Source: an uncultured Sphingomonas sp.
GTDB lineage: Bacteria > Pseudomonadota > Alphaproteobacteria > Sphingomonadales > Sphingomonadaceae
Length of the DNA: 64,000 nt
Direction of reading: 5' to 3'
Assembly (NCBI GenBank): GCA_913776255.1
Contig: CAJYLV010000040.1
Location: 1 to 64,000 of the forward strand
Below, piece by piece: positions 1-8,973 of this stretch. The notes under the pieces were generated by a model that did not search any database, was not told where the DNA came from, and saw nothing but the letters and a program-made list of their open reading frames with translations. Each line of letters opens with the position of its first letter. Within the stretch, counting starts at the first letter, position 1. The translations under genes and the position numbers were made by a program.

Positions 1-910
1 CGAACGCGGGCAGGATCAGGATGTACACCTCCGGGTGGCCCCAGATCCAGATCATGTTCACGTACATCATCGGGTTGCCCCCGCCGGTGTTCGTGAAGAA
101 GTTGGTGCCGATGTAGCGGTCGAGGCTGAGCATCGCGAGCACCGCGGTCAGCACCGGGAAGGCCGCGACGATCAGGACGTTCGTCACCAGCGCCGACCAG
201 GTGAAGATCGGCATCTGCATCAGGCTCATGCCCGGCGCGCGCATCTTGATGATCGTCGCGAGCAGGTTGACGCCCGACAAGAGCGTCCCGACGCCCGCGA
301 TCTGCAACGCCCAGATATAATAGTCGACACCGACATCGGGCGAATAGTCGAGCCCCGAGAGCGGCGCCATCGCCAGCCAGCCGGTCCGCGCGAACTCGCC
401 GACGAACAGGCTCATCATCACCGTGACCGCGCCGCTGACCGTCATCCAGAAGCTGAAATTGTTCAGGAACGGAAAGCTGACGTCGCGCGCGCCGATCTGG
501 AGCGGGACGACATAGTTCATGAGGCCCGTGACGAACGGCATCGCCACGAAGAAGATCATGATGACGCCGTGCGCGGTGAACACCTGGTCATAATGGTGCG
601 CGGGCAGGAACCCCTCGCTGCCGTTGAACGCCATCGCCTGCTGCGCGCGCATCATCAGCGCGTCGGCGAAGCCGCGCAGGAACATGACCAGCGCGAGTAC
701 GATGTACATGATGCCGATCTTCTTGTGATCGACGCTCGTGAACCACTCCTTCCAGAGATAGCCCCACAATTTGAAATAGGTGAGCGCGCCCAGCACCGCG
801 GCCCCGCCGATCGCGACCATGATGAAGGTCCCGACGAGGATCGGCTCGTGGATCGGAAAGCTCTCGAGCGTCAGCCGCCCGAAGATCGTTTTGATGAGGT
901 CGTCCGACAT
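1..910 (-). CDS. cyoB: Cytochrome bo3 ubiquinol oxidase subunit I (partial, C-terminus outside window)
   Basis: This is the catalytic heme-copper subunit of a proton-pumping quinol oxidase in the inner membrane. The visible 303 residues start [10 protein letters not shown] and carry the long N-terminal part typical of CyoB. His114 in [11 protein letters not shown] is the low-spin heme ligand. The WGHPEVYI motif near residues 290-297 supplies a CuB ligand and the cross-linked Tyr. Many membrane helices are visible. The gene runs off the left edge. It lies 7 bases after cyoA on the same strand, the usual cyoAB order, so the two are almost certainly co-transcribed. Confidence 0.96.
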   Translation of the reverse strand, partial: MSDDLIKTIFGRLTLESFPIHEPILVGTFIMVAIGGAAVLGALTYFKLWGYLWKEWFTSVDHKKIGIMYIVLALVMFLRGFADALMMRAQQAMAFNGSEGFLPAHHYDQVFTAHGVIMIFFVAMPFVTGLMNYVVPLQIGARDVSFPFLNNFSFWMTVSGAVTVMMSLFVGEFARTGWLAMAPLSGLDYSPDVGVDYYIWALQIAGVGTLLSGVNLLATIIKMRAPGMSLMQMPIFTWSALVTNVLIVAAFPVLTAVLAMLSLDRYIGTNFFTNTGGGNPMMYVNMIWIWGHPEVYILILPAF

Positions 911-917
911 GATGTCC

Positions 918-2048
918 TCAAGCCTCCTTGGAGGCGTTGGCGCGCGGCAGCGCGGGAATGTCTAGCATGGTCATGTCGCGGTTGCCCGCGCCCGGATCGG
1001 TCGCGCCCGGCGCCTTGCCCTGCGGCGCGGTCGAGTGCGGGCTGTCGCCCTTCTGCGACGGGTCGCGGGTCAGTGCGCCTTCGGGCTCGTCGCTGCGCTG
1101 CGGCCGGTCGTTCACCGCCGGGCCGGCGTGCGACATATTCTCCATGCAGCTGGTGCCCGGCTTGGTGCACATCGCGACGACGCGCTTGAACAGGGCCGGA
1201 TCGACGGCGGAGAAGCCGATCGGGCGCACCTTCTCGCTCGGCTTGGCGAGCTTCAGATAGGTGGCGTTGTCGAGCCGCCAGCGATTACGCTTCACCCCCG
1301 CGACCCATTGGTCGAAGCGCGCCGGGGTCACCGAATGCGTCCAGAAGGTCATGTGCGAGAAGCCGGCGCCGGAATAATTGCCCGAGCGGCCCTCGAACTT
1401 GCCGGTGCGATTCAGCACGCCGTGCAGCACCGTCTCCATGCCCGGCATCGTGTAGATCATGCCCGCCATCGCCGGCACCCAGAGGGCGTTCATGACGCTC
1501 GACGAGGTCATCGTGAACTTGACCGGGCGATCGACCGGCACGACCAGCTCGTTGACCGTCGCCACGCCCTGTTCGGGGTAGATGAACAGCCACTTCCAGT
1601 CGAGTGCGACGACCTGCACCTCCAGCGGCTTGACGTCCGCCGCCACCGGCTTGCCCGGCGCGGTGCGCGCCAGCGGGCGGTACGGGTCGAGCGTGTGCGT
1701 GCCGACCCAGGTCAAGGCGCCGAGCGCGATGATGATGAGCAGCGGCGCCGCCCAGATCACCAGCTCCAGCCCGGTTGAGTGATCCCAATCAGGCTCGTAG
1801 CTCGCCTCGGTGTTCGACTCGCGATACCGCCACGCGAACAGCACCACCAGCGCCATGACCGGCACGATGATCAGCAGCATTAGCACCACCGACCACACGA
1901 TCAGGCTGGATTCCTGCACCGCAACATCGCCGGCGGGGCGCATCACGACGGTGTTGCACCCGCCGAGCGCGGCCAGCGCGGCCGCAGCGGCGAGGTGACG
2001 GACGAAGGGCGTGCGGCCGGGCGCACGTCGGGCGGGACGACGAGTCAT
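918..2048 (-). CDS. cyoA: Cytochrome bo3 ubiquinol oxidase subunit II
   Basis: Subunit II of the quinol oxidase, a lipoprotein with two membrane helices and a periplasmic cupredoxin-like domain. The ATG at 2048 gives 376 residues. The lipobox LAALGGC ends at Cys31, helices follow at about 45-110, and the globular domain contains [16 protein letters not shown]. The CuA-binding cysteines of cytochrome c oxidases are absent, as expected for quinol oxidases. A Ser/Pro/Asp-rich tail of about 60 residues after CSMENMSH-like sequence is longer than in enterobacterial CyoA. An upstream in-frame start at 2189 would bury the lipobox and was rejected. Followed by cyoB after 7 bases. Confidence 0.94.
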   Translation of the reverse strand: MTRRPARRAPGRTPFVRHLAAAAALAALGGCNTVVMRPAGDVAVQESSLIVWSVVLMLLIIVPVMALVVLFAWRYRESNTEASYEPDWDHSTGLELVIWAAPLLIIIALGALTWVGTHTLDPYRPLARTAPGKPVAADVKPLEVQVVALDWKWLFIYPEQGVATVNELVVPVDRPVKFTMTSSSVMNALWVPAMAGMIYTMPGMETVLHGVLNRTGKFEGRSGNYSGAGFSHMTFWTHSVTPARFDQWVAGVKRNRWRLDNATYLKLAKPSEKVRPIGFSAVDPALFKRVVAMCTKPGTSCMENMSHAGPAVNDRPQRSDEPEGALTRDPSQKGDSPHSTAPQGKAPGATDPGAGNRDMTMLDIPALPRANASKEA

Positions 2049-2163
2049 GCGGCGCGAGCTAGGCTTTGCTGCGGCGCAGCGGAATAGGACATTTTGTCCC
2101 ATCCACGCGCGGAATGGTTTAGGGTAGGGCTCCGCCGGAAACCGTCCGTCCGACCGATCGGGA

Positions 2164-3492
2164 ATGAATATGGCCACCGCTTCGTCCACGTCGCTAGAGC
2201 AGGATGCTCGCGCCCTTCATAGCAAAGGGGATCACGATGTGCGCCCCGGTGAAATCGCGATCGGCGTCATCATCGGGCGTACCTCGGAATTCTTCGACTT
2301 CTTCGTCTATGCGATCGCCTCGGTGCTGGTGTTCCCGGCGGTGATCTTCCCGTACATGCAGCCGATCGCCGCGACCCTGTGGTCGTTCGCGCTGTTCCCG
2401 CTGGCGTTCATCGCGCGGCCGATCGGGACGCAGATCTTCATGAAGCTCGACCGCCGCTACGGCCGCGGCACCAAGCTGACGATCGCCTTGTTCCTGCTCG
2501 GCACCTCCACGGTGCTGGTCGCGTTCCTGCCCGGCTATGCGACGATCGGCACCTCCTCGGCGGTGCTGCTCGCGCTGTTCCGGGTCGGCCAGGGGATCGC
2601 GCTGGGCGGCGCGTGGGACGGGCTGCCGTCGCTGCTCGCGCTCAACGCGCCGGAGAAGAAGCGCGGCTGGTGGGCGATGGTCCCGCAGCTCGGCGCGCCG
2701 CTCGGGCTGATCGTGGCAAGCGCGCTGTTCGCCTTCTTCCTGTCGGTGCTGCCGGCCGAGGACTTCATCTCCTGGGGCTGGCGCTATCCGTTCTTCGTGG
2801 CGTTCGCGCTCAACGTCGTCGCGCTGTTCGCGCGGCTGCGAATTGTCGTCACGCCCGAGTATAGCGAGCTGTTCCACAGCCGCGAGCTGACCCCGTCGCG
2901 CGTCACCGCGACCGTCAAGGCGCAGTGGCGCAACATCATCATCGGGGCGTTCGCGCCACTGGCGAGCTTCGCGCTGTTCCACATGGTCACGGTGTTCCCG
3001 CTGTCGTGGGTCGCGCTCTATACCCGCGAGGACATTTCGACCTTCCTGATGATCGAGGTGCTGGGCGGCGTCGTCGGGCTGGGCGCGATCGTGCTGTCGG
3101 GGCTGCTCGCCGACCGGATCGGACGGCGCAGCGTGCTCGGCTACACCGCGGCCGGGATCGCGGCGTTCAGCGGCTTCGCGCCGCAGCTGCTGAGCGGCGG
3201 GCGCGCGGGCGAAATCCTGTTCATGGTGATGGGCTTCCTGCTGCTCGGCATCTCGTTCGGCCAGTCGTCGGGCGCGGTGACCAGCAACTTCCCGAAGCGC
3301 GCGCGCTATACCGGCGCGGCGCTGACCTCGGATCTGGCATGGCTGTTCGGCGCGGGCTTCGCGCCGCTGGCGGCGCTGGCGCTGACGCAGGCGTTCGGGC
3401 TGGTCGCGGCGGGCGGCTATCTGCTGTCGGGCGCGCTCGGCACGCTGATCGCGCTGGGGCTCAACGTCGAACTGGCGCGCCGACTCGACTGA
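2164..3492 (+). CDS. MFS transporter, metabolite:proton symporter type
   Basis: A 442-residue major facilitator protein with about 12 predicted membrane helices. The first helix begins GVIIGRTSEFFDFFVYA, the acidic/aromatic pattern of the metabolite:H+ symporter (MHS) subfamily. Loop 2-3 has IARPIGTQIFMKLDRRYGRG and helix 4 has GIALGGAWDG, both MHS signatures. ATGs at 2164 and 2170 are both possible, and neither has a clear ribosome site. The gene is divergent from cyoAB across 115 bases. Substrate is not deducible; family members carry dicarboxylates, shikimate or osmolytes. Confidence 0.85.
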   Translation: MNMATASSTSLEQDARALHSKGDHDVRPGEIAIGVIIGRTSEFFDFFVYAIASVLVFPAVIFPYMQPIAATLWSFALFPLAFIARPIGTQIFMKLDRRYGRGTKLTIALFLLGTSTVLVAFLPGYATIGTSSAVLLALFRVGQGIALGGAWDGLPSLLALNAPEKKRGWWAMVPQLGAPLGLIVASALFAFFLSVLPAEDFISWGWRYPFFVAFALNVVALFARLRIVVTPEYSELFHSRELTPSRVTATVKAQWRNIIIGAFAPLASFALFHMVTVFPLSWVALYTREDISTFLMIEVLGGVVGLGAIVLSGLLADRIGRRSVLGYTAAGIAAFSGFAPQLLSGGRAGEILFMVMGFLLLGISFGQSSGAVTSNFPKRARYTGAALTSDLAWLFGAGFAPLAALALTQAFGLVAAGGYLLSGALGTLIALGLNVELARRLD

Positions 3493-3518
3493 GCCGCGGC
3501 GGCTCCGGTCACGGAAAT

Positions 3519-3552
3519 GGGCGGGCGCGAGAGGATCGCGACCCGCCCTTTT
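3519..3552 (+). terminator. Rho-independent terminator after the MFS gene
   Basis: GGGCGGG at 3519-3525 pairs with CCCGCCC at 3542-3548 and is followed by TTTT. It starts 27 bases after the MFS stop codon and precedes a palindromic repeat. Confidence 0.75.
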
Positions 3553-3561
3553 CTTATCAGC

Positions 3562-3638
3562 CGTCATTGCGAGCGAAGCGAAGCAATCCAGAGTCGGACC
3601 AGGACGCCCTGGATTGCTTCGCTACGCTCGCAATGACG
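3562..3638. repeat. 77-bp palindromic repeat (family A), copy 1
   Basis: Near-perfect inverted repeat beginning cgtcattgcgagcg and ending with its complement cgctcgcaatgacg. A central asymmetric core (gtcggaccaggacgccc) separates the arms. It lies between the convergent MFS gene and grpE. Five further copies of exactly 77 bp occur in the window. Confidence 0.9.
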
Positions 3639-3649
3639 TTCGTGGTGGA

Positions 3650-4201
3650 TCAGTCCGGCTTCTTCGCGACGCCGACCAGCGCCGGGCGCAGCAGGCGGTC
3701 CTTGATCATCCAGCCCGACTGCATTTCCTGCACGATCGTGCCCGGCTCGGCATCGCTCGGCACTTCCATCATCGCCTGATGCTTGTTCGGGTCGAGCGGC
3801 TGGCCCATCGCCTCGATCCGCGTCAGCCCGTGGCGGCCGAACACGCTCGCCAGCTCACGCCCGGTCGCCTCGAGCCCGGTCACCAGCCCCTTGAACTTCT
3901 CGTCCTCGCGCAGCGCCGCCGGGATCGCCGCCAGCGCACGCTCGAGATTGTCCGCCACCGACAGCACGTCGCGCGCGAAGCCGGTCGCGGCATAGGCGCG
4001 CGCATCGGCGGCGTCCTTCTCGGCGCGGCGGCGGACGTTCTGGATGTCGGCCTGCGCGTAGAGCGTCTCCTGACGCGCGGCGGCGAGTTGCTCTTCCAGC
4101 TCGGCGATGCGCGTCGCGGCGGCGTCGTGTTCCGCGACCTCGGGGGCGGCCTCGGCGGTCTCTTCGCGAAGGTCGTCGGCGGGGTTGGCGTTGTCGGTCA
4201 T
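3650..4201 (-). CDS. grpE: Nucleotide exchange factor GrpE
   Basis: Cytosolic exchange factor that releases ADP from DnaK. It has 183 residues, with an acidic N-terminal tail (1-35), a long coiled coil with AQADIQNVRRRAEKDAADAR at about 50-70, and the C-terminal beta domain with the GrpE signature around GWMIKDRLLRPALVGVAK. Length fits the alphaproteobacterial family. It lies downstream of hrcA on the same strand with a 35-base gap, a common heat-shock arrangement; dnaK is not in the window. Confidence 0.97.
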   Translation of the reverse strand: MTDNANPADDLREETAEAAPEVAEHDAAATRIAELEEQLAAARQETLYAQADIQNVRRRAEKDAADARAYAATGFARDVLSVADNLERALAAIPAALREDEKFKGLVTGLEATGRELASVFGRHGLTRIEAMGQPLDPNKHQAMMEVPSDAEPGTIVQEMQSGWMIKDRLLRPALVGVAKKPD

Positions 4202-4236
4202 GTCCGTCCTGTTCTTCTACGTCGGAAAGCCGCGCG

Positions 4237-5280
4237 TCATCCGAGCAACCGGGTGAGCGTCGCGGCCGTGAAATCCACCATGGGCACGACGCGCGCGTAG
4301 TTCAACCGCGTCGGCCCGATCACCCCCACCACCCCGACCACGCGCCCGTCGCGCCTGCGAAAGGGCTTGGCGATCACCGACGAGCCGCTGAGCGTGAACA
4401 ATTTGTTCTCCGCGCCGATGAAGATCCGCGTCGCATCGCCCGCCCGCGCCGAGTCGAGCAGCGCGGCGACCTCCTGCTTGCCGTCGAGATCGTCGAGCAG
4501 CGCGCGCACCCGCTCCAGATCGGCGGTCGCGGCATCGTCGAGCAGCCGGCCATGCCCGCGCACGATCAGCACCGGGCGCCGCGCGCCGTCCTCGCTCCAC
4601 ACCGCCAGCCCGCGCTCGACCAGCGCCCGCGCCGCCGCGTCGAGCGCCGAACGCCCCTGCGACAGCTCGCGCTCCAGCCGCGCGCGCGCCTCGCCGAGCG
4701 TCAGCCCGGCGAGCGTCGCGGTCATGAAATTGCCCGCCTCGACCAGCGCGCCCGGCGCGACCCCGGCCGGCACGTCGATGACGCGATTTTCGACCGCGCC
4801 GTCCTCGCCGACCAGCACCGCCAGCGCCTGCGTGGCGCCGAGCGGCACGAAGCCGATCGAGCGCAGCACCGCCTCGCGCTTTGGCACCATCACCAGCCCG
4901 GCGCATGCCGACAGGCCGGAGAGTGCGGCGGTGGTCGCGGCCAGCGCTTCCTCGACCGGCCCGCCGGTGCCGGCGCGCGCCTCGATCTGCTGGCGTTCCT
5001 CGTCGCTCGGTTCGTGCGCCTGCATCATCCCGTCGACGAACAGCCGCAAGCCGCGCTCGGTCGGCATCCGGCCCGCCGAGGTATGCGGCGCGGTGAGCAG
5101 CCCGGCCAGCTCCAGCTGCGCGAGCACGCCGCGGATCGAGGCCGGCGACAGGTTGAGCCCGGCCTGCGCCAGCGTCCGGGACCCGACCGGCTGCCCGCTC
5201 TCCAGATAGCCGTCGACGACGCGGCGGAAGATGTCGCGGGCGCGATCGGTCAGCTCGGCGATGGGCGGCGAACGGGTCAC
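4237..5280 (-). CDS. hrcA: Heat-inducible transcription repressor HrcA
   Basis: HrcA is the repressor that binds CIRCE elements of chaperone operons. The protein shows the winged-helix region ELTDRARDIFRRVVDGYLES followed by GQPVGSRTL and SPASIRGVLAQLE, with the diagnostic HTSAGRMPTERGLRLFVD motif. The C-terminal domain ends TAATLTRLLG. I chose GTG at 5280 (347 residues, starting TRSPPIAELTD). A TTG at 5316 with a better-placed GAAGGA upstream would add 12 residues. No TTAGCACTC-type CIRCE repeat is visible upstream, so autoregulation is not supported here. Confidence 0.93.
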   Translation of the reverse strand: MTRSPPIAELTDRARDIFRRVVDGYLESGQPVGSRTLAQAGLNLSPASIRGVLAQLELAGLLTAPHTSAGRMPTERGLRLFVDGMMQAHEPSDEERQQIEARAGTGGPVEEALAATTAALSGLSACAGLVMVPKREAVLRSIGFVPLGATQALAVLVGEDGAVENRVIDVPAGVAPGALVEAGNFMTATLAGLTLGEARARLERELSQGRSALDAAARALVERGLAVWSEDGARRPVLIVRGHGRLLDDAATADLERVRALLDDLDGKQEVAALLDSARAGDATRIFIGAENKLFTLSGSSVIAKPFRRRDGRVVGVVGVIGPTRLNYARVVPMVDFTAATLTRLLG

Positions 5281-5380
5281 GCGACGAGATGTATGCGCGC
5301 GCGCCGCGCGGCTCAACCGCCGCGTCCTTCATCTTTCCGCAACCGGCAGTGTGCAAAGAAGGAAATGAGGAAGATCAGTG

Positions 5381-5731
5381 ATGTACGACGTCTCATTCGA
5401 CCATGACGCGCAATTGCTGGCGATCCGCTGGCACCGGATCTTCACCCCAGACGAGGTGGTGGCCTATACCCGCGACGTGATGCGCCAGTTTCTCGCCGCG
5501 CACTTCCGCCCCGGTTACCGGCTGATGATCGACATGAGCGCCTGCGGGCCGCAATCGCAGGAGACGCTCGCGGCGCTGGCACAGCATATGGGGCCGTTCC
5601 CGAAAGCGAGCCGGATTGCGATCGTCGCGGTCGGCGCGGTGTTGCGCGGGCAGGTGCGCCGGGTGATGACGCAGCCCTACATGCAGCTGTTCGACGACGC
5701 CGCAGCGGCGCGCGGCTGGGTGGTGCAATAG
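5381..5731 (+). CDS. SpoIIAA/STAS-like small protein
   Basis: A 116-residue soluble protein of unknown role. The sequence (YDVSFDHDAQLLAIRWHRIFT, then RLMIDMSACGPQSQETLAAL and ASRIAIVAVGAVLRGQVRRV) has the strand-helix alternation of SpoIIAA-like/STAS-fold domains, inferred by eye. The ATG at 5381 follows GAGGAAG; a GTG directly before it would add one residue. A degraded copy of its last 30 codons lies 250 bases downstream. Divergent from hrcA. Confidence 0.7.
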   Translation: MYDVSFDHDAQLLAIRWHRIFTPDEVVAYTRDVMRQFLAAHFRPGYRLMIDMSACGPQSQETLAALAQHMGPFPKASRIAIVAVGAVLRGQVRRVMTQPYMQLFDDAAAARGWVVQ

Positions 5732-5750
5732 GTCGCCCTCCCACGAAGAC

Positions 5751-5884
5751 CGTCGCCCCTGCGCAGGCAGGGGCCTATGGCTTTATCGTATCGCGAGCGG
5801 ATCGACACGGCGGCGTCGGTATCCGTGTCAGACAAGCCACCCGGACGACACAGCCATAGGCCCCTGCCTCCGCAGGGACGACGG
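5751..5884. repeat. Palindromic repeat family B (gcccctgcgcaggcaggggc type), copy 1
   Basis: About 134 bp with inverted ends (gtcgcccctgcgcaggcag and its complement-like ctgcctccgcagggacgac) and internal complementary tracts (ccataggcccctgcc against ggggcctatgg). Directly follows the SpoIIAA-like gene. Confidence 0.75.
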
Positions 5885-5910
5885 CGTTTGGGGCAGCCCG
5901 TTCCCGCTCA

Positions 5911-5975
5911 AAAGTACAGATTTCTGCCCCGCCGCTCGGCGTCGGCCAGGTGACGTCGACGCTCGGCAGGTCGGT
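5911..5975 (-). pseudogene. Decayed fragment of the DUF6438-type lipoprotein gene
   Basis: About 65 bases align with positions 6326-6392 inside the neighbouring lipoprotein gene, sharing blocks such as gacgtcgacgctcggca, with scattered substitutions. No intact reading frame remains. It abuts the decayed copy of the SpoIIAA-like gene, showing that a segment spanning both genes' ends was once duplicated. Confidence 0.6.
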
Positions 5976-5978
5976 GCA

Positions 5979-6071
5979 ATGCTGCGCGGGCAGAAGCGCC
6001 GGGTGACGACGCAGCCCTACCCGCAGCTGTTCGACGACGCCGCGGCGGCGTGCGACTGGGTGGTGGAATAA
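5979..6071 (+). pseudogene. Decayed copy of the 3' end of the SpoIIAA-like gene
   Basis: This stretch matches 5639-5731 almost base for base (shared blocks gacgcagccctac and cagctgttcgacgacgccgc) and ends in a TAA at the position equivalent to the real gene's TAG. There is no start codon or 5' part. The match continues into the following repeat, so gene end and repeat were duplicated together. Confidence 0.75.
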
Positions 6072-6089
6072 GGCCGCACCCGAGAAGAC

Positions 6090-6222
6090 CGTCGCCCCTG
6101 CGCAGGCAGAGGCCTATGACTGTGTCGTCCGGGTGGTCGGCCCGACACAGTTGCCGACTCCGCCGTGACGGGCCGCTCGCGACACGACACAGACATGCGC
6201 CCCTGCCTGCGCAGGGGCGACG
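6090..6222. repeat. Palindromic repeat family B, copy 2
   Basis: Same ends as the copy at 5751-5884 and similar length (133 bp). It follows the decayed gene end in the same relative position, consistent with one duplication event. It stops 8 bases before the lipoprotein gene's stop codon. Confidence 0.75.
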
Positions 6223-6230
6223 GGTATGTG

Positions 6231-6728
6231 TCAGCGCTTCCCGATCAAGTCCGCGATCGGTAGCAGCGTCGGCGCTTCCTGCAGCGCTTCGGCCATCGCC
6301 GCATTGCCGGCCCGACACCCGTAATAGAAGTGCAGATGCCCTGCTCCGCCACTCGCCAGCGCCCAGTTCACGTCGACGCTCGGCATGTCGGTCGGGGCCG
6401 CACCGCAGTCGCGCGTGCCCATCTCGACGCGTCGCTCGCCATCGGGGCGGTACGGTGCGAGCGCGGCGGCGAAGCGGCGGTACGCGTCCGGCGTCACGCG
6501 GAAGGCGCGGCTGCCCGTCACCGCGGTGAAGCGCTGGCCCTCGAACGTGCCGCTCCCGTCCGGCCGGACCGTTACCGTGTAGACCGGACACGTCCCATAG
6601 CATGGCCCAGTCGCATAACTGATCGAATCGCCCTCGATCGCGACCGGCGCGCCTGCCGCCGAGGATCGCAGCTCGACCGGCGTACACCCCGCCGCCAGCG
6701 CCAGCACCGCTGCCATCATCACCCGCAT
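6231..6728 (-). CDS. DUF6438-type lipoprotein
   Basis: A 165-residue predicted lipoprotein: a short hydrophobic signal (MRVMMAAVLALAAGC) with the lipidation Cys at 15. The motif GPCYGTCPVYTVTV at about 41-54 is characteristic of DUF6438, a periplasmic domain of unknown function, and two further Cys (DCGAAP, YGCRAG) may form a disulfide. Convergent with the SpoIIAA-like gene and divergent from rph. A fragment of this gene is duplicated at 5911-5975. Confidence 0.8.
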   Translation of the reverse strand: MRVMMAAVLALAAGCTPVELRSSAAGAPVAIEGDSISYATGPCYGTCPVYTVTVRPDGSGTFEGQRFTAVTGSRAFRVTPDAYRRFAAALAPYRPDGERRVEMGTRDCGAAPTDMPSVDVNWALASGGAGHLHFYYGCRAGNAAMAEALQEAPTLLPIADLIGKR

Positions 6729-6807
6729 CGCATCCTCCCGTAAGTCGCTGGCGCCGCCGCACCAACCCCGCTAGGGGCGTGGACGATCCGACCTTGAGGA
6801 GAGTTGA

Positions 6808-7521
6808 ATGCGCCCCAGCGGCCGCACCCCCGACCAGATGCGCCCCATCACGATCGAGCCGCGCTTCACCCGCCACGCCGAAGGTTCGGTGCTGATCGGC
6901 TTCGGCGATACCAAGGTGCTGGTCACCGCCTCCGTCGAAGAGCGCGTGCCGCCGTTCCTGCGCGGCAAGGGCCAGGGCTGGGTGACCGCCGAATACGGGA
7001 TGCTCCCGCGCGCCACGCACACGCGCGGCAGCCGCGAGGCCGCCAAGGGCAAGCAGTCCGGCCGCACGCAGGAAATCCAGCGACTGATCGGGCGATCCTT
7101 GCGCGCGGTGACCGACCTGACCCTGCTCGGCGAGCGGCAGATCACGCTCGACTGCGACGTGATCCAGGCCGATGGCGGCACGCGCACCGCGTCGATCTCG
7201 GGCGCGTGGGTCGCGCTGCGGCTGGCGGTCGACGGGCTGCTCGCATCGGGCAAGCTGACCGCCGACCCGATCAAGCAGAAGATCGCCGCAGTGTCGTGCG
7301 GCATCTATCAGGGCAATCCGGTGCTCGACCTCGACTACGACGAGGATTCGAACGCCGATGCCGACGCCAATTTCGTGCTGCTCGAAAACGGTCACATCGC
7401 CGAGGCGCAGGCGACCGCCGAGCATGCCACCTATGACGAGGAAGCGCTGCTGCGCCTGCTGCGCCTCGCGCGGATCGGTTGCAACGAGATTTTCGCCGCA
7501 CAGGCACGCGCCGTCGCATGA
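6808..7521 (+). CDS. rph: Ribonuclease PH
   Basis: Phosphorolytic 3'-5' exoribonuclease that trims tRNA 3' ends. It has 237 residues with the family's phosphate- and RNA-binding stretches: [13 protein letters not shown] at the start, [12 protein letters not shown], then [17 protein letters not shown] and [19 protein letters not shown]. The ATG at 6808 has GAGGAGAG upstream. It overlaps rdgB by 4 bases (ATGA), so the two are translationally coupled. Confidence 0.98.
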   Translation: MRPSGRTPDQMRPITIEPRFTRHAEGSVLIGFGDTKVLVTASVEERVPPFLRGKGQGWVTAEYGMLPRATHTRGSREAAKGKQSGRTQEIQRLIGRSLRAVTDLTLLGERQITLDCDVIQADGGTRTASISGAWVALRLAVDGLLASGKLTADPIKQKIAAVSCGIYQGNPVLDLDYDEDSNADADANFVLLENGHIAEAQATAEHATYDEEALLRLLRLARIGCNEIFAAQARAVA

Positions 7522-8144
7522 GCGGCGAGGGAAAGGAGCCGCAGGCGATCCGCAAGCTCCAGCCCGGCAAGCTGGTGATCGCCAGCCACAACGCCGGCAA
7601 GGTGCGCGAGATCGCCGCGCTGCTGGAAGGGCGCGGGCTCGACGTCGTCTCGGCGGGCGCGCTCGACCTGCCCGAGCCCGAGGAGACCGGCACCACCTTC
7701 GTGATGAACGCCGAGCTGAAGGCGCGCGCGGCGGCGGACCTGTCGGGGCTGCCCGCGCTCGCCGACGACAGCGGCTTGTGTGTCGATGCGCTGGGCGGCG
7801 ATCCCGGCATCTTCTCGGCGCGCTGGGGCGGGCCGGAGAAGGACTTCGGCCATGCGATGCGGCTGGTCGAGGACAAGCTCGCCGCGACCCCCGACGCGCC
7901 GCGCGATGCGCATTTCGTCTGCGCGCTGGCGCTGGCATGGCCCGACGGGCATGTCGAATGGTTCGAGGGGCGCGTCGACGGCACGCTCGTCTGGCCGCCG
8001 CGTGGGCTCAAGGGGCATGGCTACGACCCGGTGTTCCAGCCGGTCGGGCATGACGTGACCTTCGGCGAGATGGACGAGCCCGCCAAGAACGAGATTAGCC
8101 ACCGCGGCGACGCGTTCCGGCAAATGGTCGCGGCGGTGTTCTGA
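7518..8144 (+). CDS. rdgB: RdgB/HAM1 non-canonical purine NTP pyrophosphatase
   Basis: House-cleaning hydrolase that converts ITP, dITP and XTP to monophosphates. It has 208 residues. [14 protein letters not shown] is the N-terminal substrate loop, [22 protein letters not shown] the central signature, and GYDPVFQP plus ISHRGDAF the C-terminal motifs. The ATG at 7518 overlaps the rph stop; upstream in-frame starts lie inside rph. A family-C palindrome follows the stop codon. Confidence 0.97.
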   Translation: MSGEGKEPQAIRKLQPGKLVIASHNAGKVREIAALLEGRGLDVVSAGALDLPEPEETGTTFVMNAELKARAAADLSGLPALADDSGLCVDALGGDPGIFSARWGGPEKDFGHAMRLVEDKLAATPDAPRDAHFVCALALAWPDGHVEWFEGRVDGTLVWPPRGLKGHGYDPVFQPVGHDVTFGEMDEPAKNEISHRGDAFRQMVAAVF

Positions 8145-8183
8145 GGCAGCATCGTCGCCGGGCAGGCAAGACCTCAGCCCCCT

Positions 8184-8284
8184 TCCCATACCCCGGCGAA
8201 GACCGGGGCCCAGTTGGGAGAGGTTTATAACTGAGCGAAACACCGTCACAGCTGGACCCCGGCCTTCGCCGGGGTACGGAATGG
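8184..8284. repeat. Palindromic repeat family C (taccccggcgaagaccggggt type), copy 1
   Basis: Inverted ends ccataccccggcgaag / cttcgccggggtacgg with internal cccagttgg/gctggaccc, about 100 bp, between convergent rdgB and the CAP-domain gene. A second copy is at 31395-31488. Confidence 0.75.
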
Positions 8285-8322
8285 GTTTCGCAGAGGCCCT
8301 GCCCGCGCGGGAATGACGGCCA

Positions 8323-8871
8323 TCAATACGCCCGCCGCCCCGCCAGCTCCCCGCCGGGATTGTAGCGGCAGACGAGGAAATCCTGCGTCTGCCCGGTTTC
8401 CATGGCGCACCCGACCTCGGTGGTCGTCCGCCACACGATCTGCGCGTAATGCGCCGCATCCTGCCAGCGCCCGGTGCGGCTGAACCCGGGGCTCGGGCGG
8501 TTGCGGAAGTAGCGCCGCTCGTCGAGCCAGTATCGCACCATCTCGTCGTAGGCATAGCCGCCGCGCGTGCCCGCGAACAGATTCTCGCCCTGCCGCCCGT
8601 CGCCGCCAGGCTGTTCGGCGTGGAAAAGCTGCCCGGCGCGGGCCAGCACCTCCGCATGGTGCGCTGCCGCCACCGCCAGCGTCGTGCTCCACCGCAACGG
8701 CGCAAGTCCGACCGCGCTTCGCGCGCGATTGTGCGCGTCGAGCACCGCTTGCTGGAGCAGCGATCCGTCGCGCGCCGGCGCCACGCGGTTCATCCGCCAT
8801 TCAACCCCGGTGGCCGAGGCGGGGGCGGCGAGAATCAGGGCGAGCAGCAACGCGGCGGACCGGATAAGCAT
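8323..8871 (-). CDS. CAP (SCP/PR1-like) domain secreted protein
   Basis: A 182-residue exported protein with signal peptide MLIRSAALLLALILAAPASA cleaved near residue 20. The CAP domain shows LDAHNRARSAVGLAPLRWS, then AAHHAEVLA, GENLFAGT and HYAQIVWRTTTEVGCA (the CAP signature with its His). The ATG at 8871 was chosen because a TTG at 8889 would extend the signal peptide only. CAP proteins bind lipids or act in the envelope; the role here is unknown. Divergent from hemW. Confidence 0.88.
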   Translation of the reverse strand: MLIRSAALLLALILAAPASATGVEWRMNRVAPARDGSLLQQAVLDAHNRARSAVGLAPLRWSTTLAVAAAHHAEVLARAGQLFHAEQPGGDGRQGENLFAGTRGGYAYDEMVRYWLDERRYFRNRPSPGFSRTGRWQDAAHYAQIVWRTTTEVGCAMETGQTQDFLVCRYNPGGELAGRRAY

Positions 8872-8973
8872 CGCCGCCCTGACTGCCAAGATCGTTACGA
8901 TACCGCAACGTCATTTTCTACAATTGCGGCGACGGTGGCGTTTGCTGCGACGAACCGCCATATGCGCGCGATC

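Noticed and set aside
5281..5380. CIRCE operator upstream of hrcA
   Set aside because: No TTAGCACTC-N9-GAGTGCTAA-like inverted repeat was found.
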